DNA of 64,000 bases from Streptomyces sp. L2 (GCF_004124325.1 NZ_QBDT01000001.1:4154001-4218000); one strand, 5' to 3'. Counted from the first letter of the stretch, positions 9,408 to 19,664 are shown. A program made the numbers and translations. Notes: generated by a model not told the origin, from the sequence alone.

Positions 9408-9802
9408 TCATCCTCGACACCACCGCGGTCCTCGCGCTCACGCAGGGGCACCGCGCCCTCCACCAGCTGGCCGACAACGTCGCCCACACTCCCGGCGACT
9501 GGCTGCACATCCCGGCGCTGTGCCTCATGCGCGCCGAAGCGAAGGACGCCGGGTCGGCCAGTGACGTCCTCGGCCTCGCGGGCCTCATGGTGGACCCGCT
9601 CAGCCAGGTGGCGGCGGCCACGGTCGGCGCCATGTACCGCGAAGGCTGGGGCGGACCCGACGTCTGCCATGCCCTCTACGTCGCCCAGCCCCACGTGGAG
9701 ACGGGCGGCATGTCGATCATCCTCACGGGCCAGGAGGGGGAGTACCCGCCCGGCAGCCTCACGGTCGACATCGACTCCCCGGGCATGCTCGGCTACTACT
9801 GA
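9404..9802 (+). CDS. PIN-domain-like toxin candidate
   Basis: 132-residue protein starting MIILDTTAVLALTQGH, similar to the first strand and acidic residue of PIN RNases (usually hhhDtsvll). A second acidic cluster (LMRAEAKDAGSAS) and a late GGPDVCHALYVAQ segment also fit a divergent PIN fold. The second half is unusual, ending with an acidic loop (GQEGEYPPGSLTVDID). It overlaps the antitoxin-like gene by 4 bp. Whether the nuclease site is intact cannot be settled by eye. Confidence 0.6.
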   Translation: MIILDTTAVLALTQGHRALHQLADNVAHTPGDWLHIPALCLMRAEAKDAGSASDVLGLAGLMVDPLSQVAAATVGAMYREGWGGPDVCHALYVAQPHVETGGMSIILTGQEGEYPPGSLTVDIDSPGMLGYY

Positions 9803-9986
9803 CCGTCACGGCCGAGGGCGGCCCGCGCACCTTCGGGTGAAGTCGCTCAAGTTCCCCCTTCGAAGCTCTGCCCCCTCCATCGTGGATCTCGCGGCCGGAA
9901 GACGCGGCCCGCTCACGGACTACTGATGCACGAGGTACGAGGCGGTTATGGTCGTAGACACGGCACGTCGAAGGAGGACAGTGAGC

Positions 9987-10337
9987 ATGAGTGCGCACGC
10001 TGCGGAGCCCGGTCCCGTTGTCCCTCCCATGCCCGAGCGGACACCGAAGGCGCTGCGCGACGCCATCGCCGAGCACACGCCCGAACTCCTCCCGGACTTC
10101 GACCGGCACTGGAAGTGGGCCATCGCCGACGCCTACAACCTCGGTCCGGTGCCGGCGTTCATGGCTCGCTGGTGGGGCGAGTACGCCCTCGCCCGGGATC
10201 CCGAGCTGGATGATCATGTTCGCGATCTCGAACACCGGGCCGCGTACGAGTGCACCGACAGTGCTGAGGCCAAAGCGCTCCTCGAAGAGGCGGCCAAGAT
10301 CCACTACCGGGTCCGAGAACTGGAGCCCGGCCAGTGA
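9987..10337 (+). CDS. DUF6247-like small protein, antitoxin candidate
   Basis: 116-residue acidic protein (TPKALRDAIAEHTPELLPDFDRHW...) resembling the DUF6247 small Streptomyces proteins that pair with a short downstream partner. ATG 9987 is preferred over GTG 9981 because it leaves 9 nt after the AGGAGG. The last codons overlap the next gene (GTGA, 10334). Gene order and coupling suggest an antitoxin-type role; this is inference. Confidence 0.65.
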   Translation: MSAHAAEPGPVVPPMPERTPKALRDAIAEHTPELLPDFDRHWKWAIADAYNLGPVPAFMARWWGEYALARDPELDDHVRDLEHRAAYECTDSAEAKALLEEAAKIHYRVRELEPGQ

Positions 10338-10693
10338 CCGAGGGATTCATGGGGCCGCCCTGGCAGATGGACTGGCGGGTCGATGCCCTCGCCACCTTCG
10401 AGGGAGTGCCCGAGCACATCCGGGAACTGGTTCTCGAAGCGCGTGGCGAACTGGTCACGGCGAAGGACCCGTATTTCCGTGGCATCGACGCTGACGCCGG
10501 GCTTCCCGACGGCATGGGCGTCGAGCCGGCCCGTTCCACAGAGCCGAAGGGCCGCCACATCTGCTACTTCGATCACGGAAACGGCTGGCTGAAGTACACC
10601 TTCGTGCGCCGGGCCGAAGATCCCCAGATCGTGGTCGAAGAGGTTTTCTGGCAGGAGCCCGAACCTCCTACATGGCCTCCGGCGGAGCCGTAG
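10334..10693 (+). CDS. Small partner protein, toxin candidate
   Basis: 119-residue protein with GTG start overlapping the preceding stop by 4 bp. It contains RGRHICYF-like strand signals (GRHICYFDHGNGWLKYTFVRR) and several Trp and Arg residues, a style seen in RelE/ParE-like or uncharacterised toxins, but I cannot assign a family. Its end overlaps the convergent histidine-kinase gene by 26 bp, so transcription from the two sides may interfere. Confidence 0.55.
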   Translation: MTEGFMGPPWQMDWRVDALATFEGVPEHIRELVLEARGELVTAKDPYFRGIDADAGLPDGMGVEPARSTEPKGRHICYFDHGNGWLKYTFVRRAEDPQIVVEEVFWQEPEPPTWPPAEP

Positions 10694-12125
10694 GCGCACC
10701 CGGCAGCCGTACCGTCGCCACCGTCCCCCCGTCCTCCGCGAGGCCCAGTGCCACCTCGCCGCCCGCCTGCCGGACCGTGCGGGCCACGATGGAGAGGCCG
10801 AGGCCCGAGCCGGGGAGGGCGCGGGCGCTGGGGGAGCGCCAGAAGCGGTCGAAGACGTGGGGGAGTTCCTCGACGGGAATGCCGGGACCGTGGTCGCGGA
10901 CCGTCAGCACGCCCCCGGTCAGCCGCACCTCGATCGTGCCGCCCTCGGGGCTGAACTTCACCGCGTTGTCCAGGATGTTGACGATCGCCCGCTCCAGCGC
11001 CGAAGGCTCCGCCCGCACGAACCAGGGCTCCAGGTCCGCCGTGATCGTCAGTTCCGGCCCGCGCAGCCGCGCCCGGCGCAGCGCCGCCTCCACCGTGTCC
11101 TGGAGCGGTGTCACCTCGACCCGCTCGCCCCGCTGGTTCTCCGAGCGGGACAGCTCCTGCAAGTCACCGATCAGCGCCGCCAGTTCCGTCATCTGCGCCT
11201 TCACCGAGGCGAGCAGCGCCTTGCGGTCCTCCGGGGGCAGCGGACGGCCCGTCTCCTCACTGCGGGTGAGGAGCTCGATGTTCGTCCGCAGCGAGGTCAG
11301 CGGGGTACGCAACTCATGACCGGCGTCCGCGATCAGCTGCTGCTGCATCTCGCGCGAGCTGGCCAGCGAGGAGGTCATCGAGTTGAACGACCGCGACAGC
11401 CGGGCCACTTCGTCCTCGCTGTCGTCGTCCACGGGGATCCGGATCGCGAGGTCCTCCGTCCGGGCCACGTGTTCCACGGCCTCGGTGAGCTTGTCGACGG
11501 GGCGCAGGCCCGCCCGGGCCACGGCGAGGCCCGCCGCCCCGGCCCCTATGACACCCACCCCGGAGACGAGGAGCAGGATCAGGGCGAGGTCGTTGAGGGT
11601 CTTCTCGGTGCTGCGCAGGGAGACGGCGTTGATGACGGCGGCCTTGACGAGAGAGTTGTCCGCGGTGTTGCGCAGCGCCTGCGGTACGACCAGCACCCGC
11701 ACCGGGGTGCCGTCGGTGTCCGTGCTGTTGTGGAACTCCCCGTGGTCGTCGGAGGTCCCCGCCCGCTCGACCGCGTCCCGGTCGATGCCCGTGACCTTGA
11801 CCCGGCCCAGCGAGCTGGTGAACAGGCACACGCTGCCGTCCGGCTTCACCACCTCCGAGTACGTGCTCCGGAAGCCGCCGAAGTACGGCGAGGGCTTCTG
11901 CAGGCACAGGGCCAGGGCGGAGTTCACCTGGTTCTCCAGCTGGTGCTGCGGTACGGCGACCGCCTTCTGCAGGTCCTGGTCCGCCTGGTCGTACAGCTTG
12001 CCCTTGACGATGAACCAGCACGTCACCGACACCGCCGCCACCGCGAACGCCACCGCCGCCGCGACCAGCATCGCCAGCCGGGCCCGGATCGGCAGGGCGC
12101 GGTAGCGGCGCAGGAGCCTCTTCAC
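10668..12125 (-). CDS. Sensor histidine kinase
   Basis: 485-residue membrane kinase. Two transmembrane helices (near residues 15-42 and 185-210) flank an extracellular sensor of about 140 residues. A HAMP segment is followed by HisKA ([23 protein letters not shown], phospho-acceptor His) and HATPase with N box [11 protein letters not shown]1 DHGPGIP, F box and G2 GSGLGLSI. It overlaps the response-regulator gene by 4 bp. Together with the nearby HtrA-like protease it resembles the MprAB-PepD envelope-stress arrangement of mycobacteria. Confidence 0.92.
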   Translation of the reverse strand: MKRLLRRYRALPIRARLAMLVAAAVAFAVAAVSVTCWFIVKGKLYDQADQDLQKAVAVPQHQLENQVNSALALCLQKPSPYFGGFRSTYSEVVKPDGSVCLFTSSLGRVKVTGIDRDAVERAGTSDDHGEFHNSTDTDGTPVRVLVVPQALRNTADNSLVKAAVINAVSLRSTEKTLNDLALILLLVSGVGVIGAGAAGLAVARAGLRPVDKLTEAVEHVARTEDLAIRIPVDDDSEDEVARLSRSFNSMTSSLASSREMQQQLIADAGHELRTPLTSLRTNIELLTRSEETGRPLPPEDRKALLASVKAQMTELAALIGDLQELSRSENQRGERVEVTPLQDTVEAALRRARLRGPELTITADLEPWFVRAEPSALERAIVNILDNAVKFSPEGGTIEVRLTGGVLTVRDHGPGIPVEELPHVFDRFWRSPSARALPGSGLGLSIVARTVRQAGGEVALGLAEDGGTVATVRLPGAPTAPPEAM

Positions 12126-12862
12126 TCCGCGCCGCCCTGCCGCAGCACATAGCCCACGCCCCGCACGGTGTGCACGAGGCGCGGCTCGCCGCCGGCCTCG
12201 GTCTTGCGGCGCAGGTACATGACGTAGACGTCCAGGGAGTTGGACGACGGCTCGAAGTCGAAGCCCCAGACCGCCTTCAGGATCTGCTCGCGGGTGAGCA
12301 CCTGGCGCGGGTGGGCCATGAACATCTCCAGCAGCGTGAACTCGGTCCGGGTCAGCTCGACCTGGCGCTCGCCCCGCGTCACCTCCCGGGTCGCGAGGTC
12401 CATCCGCAGGTCGGCGAAGGCCAGCGCCTCGTCCTCCTGGGCCTGCGCCGACACCGCCGCCGCGTAGGAGCTGCGCCGCAGCAGGGCGCGGATACGGGCG
12501 AACAGCTCGTCCAGCTCGAACGGCTTGACCAGGTAGTCGTCGGCGCCCGCGTCCAGCCCCGTCACCCGGTCGCCGACGGTGTCGCGGGCCGTCAGCATCA
12601 GGATCGGCAGTGTGTCACCGGCGCCCCGGATCCGGCGGGCCGCCGTCAGACCGTCCATCCTCGGCATCTGGATGTCCAGGACGATCAGGTCCGGCTGGTA
12701 GGCGCCGGTCTTCTCCAGGGCGTCCGCTCCGTCCACGGCCACCTCCGTGTCGTACCCCTCGAAGGCGAGGCTGCGCCGCAGCGCCTCCCGTACGGCCGGC
12801 TCGTCGTCGACGATCAGGATGCGCTGGGGGTCACGGTCGCGGTCGCCGTCGGCGGGGCTCAT
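12122..12862 (-). CDS. OmpR/PhoB-type response regulator
   Basis: 246-residue regulator: receiver domain with acidic pocket (LIVDDE), phospho-acceptor Asp in [13 protein letters not shown] and the conserved Lys in LVKPFEL, then a winged-helix DNA-binding domain ([24 protein letters not shown] ... GVGYVLR). Start at ATG 12862 (MSPADGD) because upstream residues are Pro/Arg-rich and not conserved-looking. Cognate to the downstream kinase by overlap. A likely target is the protease gene upstream, by analogy with MprA. Confidence 0.92.
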   Translation of the reverse strand: MSPADGDRDRDPQRILIVDDEPAVREALRRSLAFEGYDTEVAVDGADALEKTGAYQPDLIVLDIQMPRMDGLTAARRIRGAGDTLPILMLTARDTVGDRVTGLDAGADDYLVKPFELDELFARIRALLRRSSYAAAVSAQAQEDEALAFADLRMDLATREVTRGERQVELTRTEFTLLEMFMAHPRQVLTREQILKAVWGFDFEPSSNSLDVYVMYLRRKTEAGGEPRLVHTVRGVGYVLRQGGAE

Positions 12863-12987
12863 CGGTCGGGGTTCCTCGGGGTGGTGGGGGCGGGGGCGCC
12901 GGCCGGTGCCTCTCGGCACGTTCGGCGTCTTTCAGCGTCGCATGTTTCCCACGCGCAGGGCACGCACGCGCGGGGGCGGCGGGGGTG

Positions 12988-13218
12988 TCACACCGTGACG
13001 GTGCTCAGCCGGTTCAGCGGCACCCGGCGCCGGTGCGGGCGTGCGGCGCTCGTCCGCAGCCCCATCAGCTGCGGGAACCGGGTCACCGCGGGCTTCCCGG
13101 TGGCCTCGGCGGCGCGGGCCGCCGTGAGCGGCTCGTGCAGCGCGCCCGCCACCGCGAGGGCGAGGGCGATGTCCGCCGGACCCGTGCCGGGCACCTGATG
13201 CGAGACCTGCCTGGTCAT
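12988..13218 (-). CDS. Small hypothetical protein (76 aa)
   Basis: 76-residue basic protein starting MTRQVSHQVPG, with a small hydrophobic/Ala-rich core (ADIALALAVAGALHEPL) and a basic tail ending VPLNRLSTVTV. An AGGAG ribosome binding site lies 6-7 nt before the ATG at 13218. It is between the response regulator and the protease, on the same strand, and the MITE-like repeat lies just upstream of it. No recognised family. Confidence 0.55.
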   Translation of the reverse strand: MTRQVSHQVPGTGPADIALALAVAGALHEPLTAARAAEATGKPAVTRFPQLMGLRTSAARPHRRRVPLNRLSTVTV

Positions 13219-13256
13219 GACGTACTCCTGTCGTCGGAGCGCCTGGGAGAGGGCCG

Positions 13257-13425
13257 CTAGTGCCCCAACAGGCAACGTTCGCCCCGTCGCGACGCCCGGC
13301 ACGCCCTCTCGCCGCACCGGCCGAAAGCCCAAGTACATCCAGTACGAGGACTTCCGGCCGGCACACCGAGAGCACGCACCGGACGCCGCTCCTTCACGGG
13401 CAAACGTCGCCTGCCGGGGCACTAG
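13257..13425. mobile_element. MITE-like element with CTAG ends
   Basis: About 169 bp, flanked by CTAG at both ends (13257-13260 and 13422-13425), with imperfect terminal inverted repeats starting CTAGTGCCCC that match at 24 of the first 28 positions. A second nested pair of near-inverted motifs (CCGGCCGAAAG near 13316 and CTTCCGGCCGG near 13352) lies inside. No transposase. The right CTAG supplies the stop codon of the htrA-like gene. CTAG duplications are known for IS5-group elements, so a non-autonomous relative is plausible. Confidence 0.7.
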
Positions 13426-14441
13426 TTGCCCGCGTCCGCCCGCAGGTGCGGGAGGTCGGACTTGACGGTGTTGATCGGGATCGCGAAGCCGAGTCCGATG
13501 CTGCCCGCGTCCGAGGACGAGGACGCCTGCTGACTCGACGCGTACATCGCGGAGTTGAGGCCGATGACCTGCCCGGCGGCGTTGATCAGCGCACCACCGG
13601 AGTTGCCGGGGTTGAGGGAGGCGTCCGTCTGGATCGCCTTGTACGTCGTCGTGGACGAGCCGGTGTCGCCGTTGAACTGCCGGCCGCCGAACTCGAACGG
13701 CCACTGGCCGTCGGAGCCGCCGCCGCCCTGGTCCTGGCCCTGGCCCTCGTCCGTGGGCACCGTGACATCGCGGTTGAGCGCGGAGACGATACCGCTGGTG
13801 ACCGTGCCGGTCAGGCCCTCGGGGGAGCCGATCGCGACGACCGTGTCACCGACCTGCACGTCGGAGGAGTTCCCGAGCGAGGCCGGCTTCAGTCCGGACG
13901 CGCCCTGGAGCTTGATCAGCGCGAGGTCCTTGGAGCTGTCCGTGCCGACGACGTCGGCGGTGTAGCTCTTGCCGTCGCTGGTGCGCACCCTTATCGAGTC
14001 GGCGCCCGCGATGACGTGGTTGTTGGTGACGATCTCGCCGCTGCTCGTGATGATCACGCCGGAGCCGGTGGACGAGCCGTTGCTGAGGGTCGCGTTGATC
14101 TCGACGACGCTCGGGCTGACGGCGGTGGCGATCGCGGCGACGTCACCCTTCTTGCTCGACGGCACCACGTTGGTGCTCGCCGAGGCGGAGGCGACCGTGT
14201 CCTTGCCGGTCAGCTCCTGGAAGGCGTACGCGGTGCCGCCGCCCACCGCCGCCGCGACGATCGCGACCGCCGCGAGCAGGGCGACCGGGCCGCGGGTCCG
14301 CTTCGGCTTCGGCGCGGGGCCCGCCGGGGGGTCGAACGGCGGAGGAGGCGGCCACTCCGGGTTCACCGGAGCGGGGTGGGTGTACGTACCCTGCGGGTTC
14401 TCGTACTCGTGATCGCCGTTACGGCGCATGCTCTCGGTCAT
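13422..14441 (-). CDS. HtrA/DegP-type trypsin-like serine protease
   Basis: 339-residue anchored protease. A Pro/Asn-rich cytoplasmic N-terminus is followed by one transmembrane helix (PVALLAAVAIVAAAVGGGTAYAF) and an S1C protease domain. The triad is visible: His in VTNNHVI, Asp in SKDLALI, Ser in NPGNSGGAL. A low-complexity Gly/Gln loop (DEGQGQDQGGGGSDG) interrupts the domain. No PDZ domain is present; the protein stops after the last strand, and its TAG stop overlaps the MITE-like element. Start 14441 (MTES) or 14429 are both possible. Confidence 0.88.
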   Translation of the reverse strand: MTESMRRNGDHEYENPQGTYTHPAPVNPEWPPPPPFDPPAGPAPKPKRTRGPVALLAAVAIVAAAVGGGTAYAFQELTGKDTVASASASTNVVPSSKKGDVAAIATAVSPSVVEINATLSNGSSTGSGVIITSSGEIVTNNHVIAGADSIRVRTSDGKSYTADVVGTDSSKDLALIKLQGASGLKPASLGNSSDVQVGDTVVAIGSPEGLTGTVTSGIVSALNRDVTVPTDEGQGQDQGGGGSDGQWPFEFGGRQFNGDTGSSTTTYKAIQTDASLNPGNSGGALINAAGQVIGLNSAMYASSQQASSSSDAGSIGLGFAIPINTVKSDLPHLRADAGN

Positions 14442-14584
14442 GACTGAAGCGTCCCCCGTGACCATGAGAGCTTCCTGAGTGCCGACTGAGAAGCCCGACA
14501 GAACCGCGTTTGCCCGATATAAAGAGCTGACTGGGGCTTTGGTCAGCCCTTCTCAGCCAACGTTCAGGGAAGCGCCCCGAAGGG

Positions 14585-14622
14585 GCGCGGGGAACTGCGC
14601 GACCAGCCACAACGCGCCCGCA
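14585..14622. repeat. Dispersed GCGCGGGGAACTGCGCGA repeat, single copy
   Basis: One copy of the motif GCGCGGGGAACTGCGCGA followed by the usual CCAGCCACAACGCGCCCG tail, in the gap between the protease and the LacI gene. The same sequence recurs inverted at about 52.03-52.14 kb and as a tandem array at 59.3-59.7 kb. Such intergenic copies are common in Streptomyces; function unknown. Confidence 0.7.
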
Positions 14623-14648
14623 CGTTCAAAACGACCGGACCGCACCAG

Positions 14649-15668
14649 TCAGCATCCGCAGGACGTCCGCACCACCAACCGCGACGGAAACGTCTTCAGC
14701 CGCTCCCGCCGCGACCCGGCGACCCGCAACCCGTCGTCCAGCACCAGATCCACAGCGGAGCGGGCCATCGCCGACCGGTCGGACGCCACCGTCGTCAGCG
14801 GCGGATCCGCCAGCGCCGCCTCCTTGATGTCGTCGAAGCCGGCCACCGCCAGCTCCCCGGGCACGTCGATGCGCAGCTCGCGCGCGGCGCGCAGCACGCC
14901 GATCGCCTGGTCGTCGGTGGAGCAGAAGATCGCGGGCGGGCGGCGCGGCCCGGACAGCACCTCCAGGCCGACGCGGTAGGCGTCGTACCGGTTGTACGGC
15001 GCCTCGAACAGCCGGCCCTCGGTCGACAGCCCCGCCTCGTCCATGGCCCGCTTCCAGCCCTCGACGTGGTCGGAGACCGGGTCGCCGACGGCCGGGGTGT
15101 CCGCCGTGCCGCCGAGACAGGCCACGTACTCGTAGCCGTGCTCCAGCAGGTGGCGTACGGCGAGCTGGGCCCCGCCGAGGTCGTCGGTGACGACGGCGAC
15201 GTCGTCGATGGCCTCCGGGCGCTCGTGCAGCAGCACCACGCGGGCGTCCCAGGCCTCTATCTCGGCGGCGGCCAGGTCGTTCAGCGCGTGGGAGACGAGG
15301 ATCAGGCCCGAGACGCGCATGCCGAGGAAGGCGCGCAGGTAGTGGACCTCGCGTTCGCCGATGTAATCGGTGTTGCCGACGAGCACCATCTTGCCGCGCT
15401 CGGAGGCGGCCTGTTCGACCGCGTGCGCCATCTCCCCGAAGAAGGGCTGGCGGGCGTCGGGGATGATCAGGCCTATGAGGTCGGTGCGCCGCGAGGCCAT
15501 CGCCTGGGCGACCCGGTCCGGCCGGTACCCCAGTTCCTTGATCGCCGCGAGGACACGCTCGCGCGTGGCCGGGGCGACCGGCCGGGGTCCGTTGTTGATG
15601 ACATAACTGACGACGGCGGTGGAGGTCCCAGCCAGCCGTGCCACGTCATCCCGAGTCACCTTGGCCAC
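14649..15668 (-). CDS. LacI-family transcriptional regulator
   Basis: 339-residue regulator with N-terminal LacI HTH ([36 protein letters not shown]), hinge helix ([15 protein letters not shown]) and a periplasmic-binding-like effector domain ([20 protein letters not shown]). The spacing and length are canonical. It lies between the protease and glnR and has no sugar operon beside it, so its ligand is unknown. Confidence 0.92.
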   Translation of the reverse strand: MAKVTRDDVARLAGTSTAVVSYVINNGPRPVAPATRERVLAAIKELGYRPDRVAQAMASRRTDLIGLIIPDARQPFFGEMAHAVEQAASERGKMVLVGNTDYIGEREVHYLRAFLGMRVSGLILVSHALNDLAAAEIEAWDARVVLLHERPEAIDDVAVVTDDLGGAQLAVRHLLEHGYEYVACLGGTADTPAVGDPVSDHVEGWKRAMDEAGLSTEGRLFEAPYNRYDAYRVGLEVLSGPRRPPAIFCSTDDQAIGVLRAARELRIDVPGELAVAGFDDIKEAALADPPLTTVASDRSAMARSAVDLVLDDGLRVAGSRRERLKTFPSRLVVRTSCGC

Positions 15669-15775
15669 GCGCGGAGTCTACGCGGATGGACCGTCCCTGG
15701 GCAGGGCGTATCACAGGGCGGCTGTGCGGAAGCAATGCCTCTCCGTGGAGCTTGTCTGCCCCTCCGGAGCCGTCG

Positions 15776-16555
15776 CTATGCCTCCGCCGCCACTTCCGCG
15801 CCGCCACGGACGGCGGAAGGGGATGACTTGCCCGGTTTTGACCGGTCCGCCTTGCCCTGGGGCTCCTCGCCGGACCGGTCGGACTTCTCGGGCGTAACGA
15901 ATCGATAACCGACGTTCCGGACGGTTCCGATCAGCGACTCGTGCTCCGGGCCGAGTTTGGCGCGAAGCCGCCGTACGTGCACGTCCACCGTCCGGGTGCC
16001 GCCGAAGTAGTCGTAGCCCCAGACCTCCTGGAGGAGCTGGGCGCGGGTGAAGACCCGGCCGGGGTGCTGGGCGAGGTACTTGAGCAGCTCGAACTCCTTG
16101 AAGGTGAGGTCGAGGACCCGGCCCTTCAGTTTGGCGGAGTAGGTCGCCTCGTCGACGGACAGGTCGCCGTTGCGGATCTCCATCGGCGAGTCGTCGCCGA
16201 CGAGCTGCTGCCGGCCCGTCGCCAGCCGCAGCCGCGCCTCCACCTCCGCGGGGCCCGCGGTGTCGAGGACGACGTCGTCGACACCCCATTCCGCGGTGAC
16301 GGCGGCCAGGCCGCCCTCGGTGACGACGAGCACGAGGGGGCAGCCGGGGCCGGTGGAGCGCAGCAGCTGGCACAGGCTGCGGACCTGGGGCAGGTCGCGG
16401 CGGCCGTCGACGAGTATGACGTCCGCGCCGGGGGTGTCCACGAGGGCGGGGCCCTCCGCCGGGGCGACCCGCACGTGGTGCAGGAGCAGGCCGAGGGCGG
16501 GCAGCACCTCCGTCGACGGCTGGAGGGCGTTGGTCAGGAGCAGCAGAGAACTCAT
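15776..16555 (-). CDS. glnR: GlnR, OmpR-type nitrogen regulator
   Basis: 259-residue orphan response regulator that activates nitrogen assimilation genes (glnA, amtB and others) in actinomycetes. The receiver-like domain ([26 protein letters not shown]) lacks a normal phosphorylation pocket apart from one Asp, as known for GlnR. The winged helix ([26 protein letters not shown] ... [19 protein letters not shown] ... VGYRFV) is typical. Start at ATG 16555. Neighbours match the conserved glnR locus: LacI regulator on one side and a hydrolase on the other. Confidence 0.9.
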   Translation of the reverse strand: MSSLLLLTNALQPSTEVLPALGLLLHHVRVAPAEGPALVDTPGADVILVDGRRDLPQVRSLCQLLRSTGPGCPLVLVVTEGGLAAVTAEWGVDDVVLDTAGPAEVEARLRLATGRQQLVGDDSPMEIRNGDLSVDEATYSAKLKGRVLDLTFKEFELLKYLAQHPGRVFTRAQLLQEVWGYDYFGGTRTVDVHVRRLRAKLGPEHESLIGTVRNVGYRFVTPEKSDRSGEEPQGKADRSKPGKSSPSAVRGGAEVAAEA

Positions 16556-16648
16556 ACGTCTTGTTCCTCCTCGGTCCAACGCTACCGAAAGCACAAAAGG
16601 ACCCGGGGGCTTCGCTGCCCGAGTCCTCTGCCCAGCAGAATAGCCCAC

Positions 16649-17509
16649 ATGAGCAATCGTCCGGCAGGTTGTGTGGCGCGTTCCACGGACTGTCCGCATC
16701 CCGAGACGCCCGGTCGGGGCCCGCTCCGGACGTTCCTCCGCGCGGCCGACGGCACCCGCGTGGACGCCCTGTACCGGCCGAGGGACGAGCTGTACCGGCC
16801 GTCGGACGAGCCGTCGGACGACTCCGACGGCGGCCGTTCCGGCCTGGTCTTCGTGGTCGCGCACGGCTTCACCGGGGACGTGGACCGGCCGCATGTGCGA
16901 AGGGTGGCGGGCGTCCTCGCCCGTTACGGCGCCGTCGTCACCTTCTCCTTCCGCGGCCACGGCGCCTCGGGCGGCCGCTCCACGGTCGGCGACCAGGAGG
17001 TGCTGGACCTGGCGGCAGCCGTGGCGTGGGCGCGCGGCTTCGGGCACGCGCGCGTGGTGACCGTCGGCTTCTCCATGGGCGGGTCGGTGGTGCTGCGGCA
17101 CGCGGCCCTGTATCCGGGCGCGGTCGACGCGGTGGTCGCGGTCAGCGCGCCCGCCCGTTGGTACTACCGGGGTACGGCCCCCATGCGCCGCCTGCACTGG
17201 CTGGTCACGCGTCCCGAGGGCCGCCTGGTCGGACGCTACGGCCTGCGCACCCGCATCCACCACCGCGCGTGGGACCCGGTGCCGCTGTCCCCGGTCGAGG
17301 CGGTGCCGCGGATCGCCCCGACCCCGCTCCTCCTCGTCCACGGCGACCGGGACGCTTATTTCCCCCTCGACCACCCCCGGATGCTGGCGGAAGCCGCCGG
17401 TGACCACGGGGAACTCTGGCTGGAGCCGGGCATGGGCCACGCGGAGAACGCGGCCCCGGACGCCCTGCTCGCCCGGATCGGGGACTGGTCGGCGGCGCGG
17501 GGGAGCTAG
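16649..17509 (+). CDS. Alpha/beta hydrolase
   Basis: 286-residue alpha/beta hydrolase. Nucleophile elbow GFSMGG (about residue 145), acid in GDRDAYF and catalytic His in GMGHAEN are all present, with an oxyanion segment [10 protein letters not shown] repeated [14 protein letters not shown] region near residue 45 looks inserted. The gene is divergent from glnR, 93 bp away. Substrate unknown. Confidence 0.88.
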   Translation: MSNRPAGCVARSTDCPHPETPGRGPLRTFLRAADGTRVDALYRPRDELYRPSDEPSDDSDGGRSGLVFVVAHGFTGDVDRPHVRRVAGVLARYGAVVTFSFRGHGASGGRSTVGDQEVLDLAAAVAWARGFGHARVVTVGFSMGGSVVLRHAALYPGAVDAVVAVSAPARWYYRGTAPMRRLHWLVTRPEGRLVGRYGLRTRIHHRAWDPVPLSPVEAVPRIAPTPLLLVHGDRDAYFPLDHPRMLAEAAGDHGELWLEPGMGHAENAAPDALLARIGDWSAARGS

Positions 17510-17590
17510 CCTGAACGTCACCCGTCGTTTGACGGTCCTTTGAAGTCCTGGGGCGTCCCGCGACGTCCTGCCGTTCGATTGAGGAACCAG

Positions 17591-17845
17591 ATGCCCAAGG
17601 TCACGGTGCGCTACTGGGCCGCCGCGAAGGCCGCCGCCGGGGTCGCCGAGGAACCGTACGACGCGGTAACGCTCGCCGACGCGCTGGCCGCGGTGCGCGA
17701 GCGACACCCCGGCGAACTCACGCGCGTCCTGCAGCGATGCTCCTTCCTCATCGACGGTGACCCCGTCGGGACCCGCGCGCATGAGACGGTACGGCTGGCC
17801 GAGGGCGGCACGGTCGAGGTGCTCCCGCCGTTCGCAGGAGGGTGA
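17591..17845 (+). CDS. MoaD/ThiS-family sulfur carrier protein
   Basis: 84-residue beta-grasp protein ([15 protein letters not shown] ... [13 protein letters not shown]) with the C-terminal Gly-Gly that is thiocarboxylated or adenylated in MoaD and ThiS proteins. The length and C-terminus are canonical. It precedes a membrane protein gene by 4 nt and likely shares its transcript. Which pathway it serves (molybdopterin, thiamine or cysteine sulfur) is not shown here. Confidence 0.85.
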   Translation: MPKVTVRYWAAAKAAAGVAEEPYDAVTLADALAAVRERHPGELTRVLQRCSFLIDGDPVGTRAHETVRLAEGGTVEVLPPFAGG

Positions 17846-17849
17846 GGCG

Positions 17850-19025
17850 ATGAGCGACCAGCCGTACGAGGGCGGTTCCTACGAGGGGTACGACCCCTAC
17901 GGGCAGCAGCACCAGCAGGCGTGGCAGGGGCCCTACCCCGGCGAGTACGACCAGGGGGGCTACGACCCCCAGCTCACCCTGCAGTGGCAGGGCCAGACCT
18001 GGGAAACCCAGACGCACGCCTCGCTGGGCGCACAGGCGCAGGCTTATCAGGAGCCGCAGCAGGCGTACCAGGAGCCGATGCAGGGCTACCAGCACCAGAA
18101 CCAGCAGCCAGGAGCGGCGGCTCCCTACACCGCCCCCGTGCACCAGCAGCCGGCCCAGGCGTACGTCCCCGCACCCCAGCCCACCCCCGAGCCGGCACCG
18201 GCGGCGACACCAGAGCCCGAGCCCGACCCCGAGTACGGCCCGGCGACGCTGGCCGGCAATGCCCGGATCACCGACGCCCAGCGGGCCCGCCTGGAGGGCC
18301 GTTCGCCGGTCATCGAGCCCGGCATGCAGCCCGCGGCGCTCACCGCGCTGCTCGGCCTGCTCCTCGCGGCCACGGCGCCCGTCGCGTCGTACGCCCTGGT
18401 CGTGCCCCTCGTGGCGCTCCAGGCGGTGACGGCGGCGGGCTGGTTCCGGCTGAACGGGATGTGGCCGGCCCGGCAGGGCATCGCGCTGGCGTTCCTCGGC
18501 GCGCTCGTCGCCGACGCCGCCGTGCTCGGCGCCGGACGCGGGCACGCCCCGGCCGCGATCCTGGGCACGCTCGGCGTGTGGGTGCTGCTCAGCCTGGTGC
18601 TCCAGCTCCGCTCGCACGCGGACCCGGACGAGCGGATGTACGGCCTGATGGCGACGATCGCCTCGGCGGCCCTGGCGATCGTGGCGACCGGCTATCTCGG
18701 CGCCGGCCCGAAGGCGGTGTCGGTCGGCGCGGGCGCGGTCGCGGTGGCCGTCCTGGCACGGGCGCTGCCGCTGCCGACCCCGGCCTCGGTGGTCGTGTCC
18801 CTGCTGGCGGCGACCGGTGCCGGAATCGCGCTGGGCGGTGTCACGGGCCTGGGCGCGAAGGGCGCGCTGCTCGGCGCGGGCGCGGCGGTGTGCGCCCTGA
18901 TCGGCCACCGGGTCGCGAGCTACGACTACCCGTCCCGCTTCGTGCACTTCACCGCCGGCGTCGCCCTCCCCCTCGCGGCGGCGGCACCGGCGGTGTACGT
19001 ACTGGGCCGCGCCCTGGGGCAGTAG
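17850..19025 (+). CDS. Polytopic membrane protein with Gln/Tyr-rich tail
   Basis: 391-residue protein. The N-terminal 130 residues are a hydrophilic, low-complexity Tyr/Gln/Pro region ([16 protein letters not shown], repeats of QEPxQAYQEP), followed by about nine hydrophobic helices. No transporter motif is visible. The MoaD-like gene ends 4 nt upstream, with AGGAGGG before the ATG. Gln/Tyr-rich tails of this kind resemble intrinsically disordered cytoplasmic regions. Function unknown. A 7-bp GC-rich hairpin at 19033-19050 may end the transcript. Confidence 0.85.
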   Translation: MSDQPYEGGSYEGYDPYGQQHQQAWQGPYPGEYDQGGYDPQLTLQWQGQTWETQTHASLGAQAQAYQEPQQAYQEPMQGYQHQNQQPGAAAPYTAPVHQQPAQAYVPAPQPTPEPAPAATPEPEPDPEYGPATLAGNARITDAQRARLEGRSPVIEPGMQPAALTALLGLLLAATAPVASYALVVPLVALQAVTAAGWFRLNGMWPARQGIALAFLGALVADAAVLGAGRGHAPAAILGTLGVWVLLSLVLQLRSHADPDERMYGLMATIASAALAIVATGYLGAGPKAVSVGAGAVAVAVLARALPLPTPASVVVSLLAATGAGIALGGVTGLGAKGALLGAGAAVCALIGHRVASYDYPSRFVHFTAGVALPLAAAAPAVYVLGRALGQ

Positions 19026-19137
19026 TCAGGAGCGCCCCGCGACCGGGGCGGCCCTCTCGGCCGTGGCCCTCCGCCGACGTCCCCCCGCACCAGGAAACAA
19101 GGTGCGCCCGTCCGACGGGCGGTCGCATACTCGGCGC

Positions 19138-19638
19138 ATGGTTCTGCCCTCCCGCCGGTTCCGTGATCCGCGCAGCACCGCGTACGACTTCATCGACGCG
19201 GTCATGGTCAGATGCCCTGACTGTGAGAAGCCCGCGTACGTCATCCCGGCGCCCGGCGACTTCGGCGGCGGAGGCTGGTCACAGTCTCGGCCTCGGCGTC
19301 TGGTCTGCGGCGGCTGTGGGCTGGCCCGCGTGTGCAGCGGCCGTTCACTCACCTTCCGGTGGGGCACGGCGAACCCTGGCAGGGATCCGTATTTCGGGGC
19401 GCGGCTGTGGCTCCAGGCGGAGACCCGGCACGGGTGGTTGTGGGCGTACAACCTCGAACACCTCGACCTGATCCGCCGGTACGTCGAGGCGTCGGTGCGG
19501 GAACGGGCGCCCTGGTACGACACCGGGCGGAAGATGACTCTGGTGGCGCGCCTGCCCACGTGGATCAAGCGAGCGAAGAACCGCGACGAGGTTCTGCGGG
19601 CGGTCGACCGGATTCACGCCTCACTGGTGGCCCCCTGA
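19138..19638 (+). CDS. Zinc-ribbon protein, hypothetical
   Basis: 166-residue basic protein with two CxxC knuckles: CPDC near residue 23 and CGGC near residue 62, a zinc-ribbon arrangement. Several Trp and Arg residues follow (WLQAETRHGWLWAYNLEH, RKMTLVARLPTWIKRAKN). ATG 19138 was chosen at the start of the ordered region. Function is unknown; similar Streptomyces proteins are annotated as TFIIB-type zinc-ribbon proteins. It is convergent with the VOC gene (26 bp gap). Confidence 0.75.
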   Translation: MVLPSRRFRDPRSTAYDFIDAVMVRCPDCEKPAYVIPAPGDFGGGGWSQSRPRRLVCGGCGLARVCSGRSLTFRWGTANPGRDPYFGARLWLQAETRHGWLWAYNLEHLDLIRRYVEASVRERAPWYDTGRKMTLVARLPTWIKRAKNRDEVLRAVDRIHASLVAP

Positions 19639-19664
19639 GCCGAGTGCCAGCGGTTCGGCGCCGG

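Noticed and set aside
15776..17782. 668-residue minus-strand frame over glnR and the hydrolase
   Set aside because: Only its C-terminal part (GlnR) is real; the rest lies antisense to the hydrolase gene.
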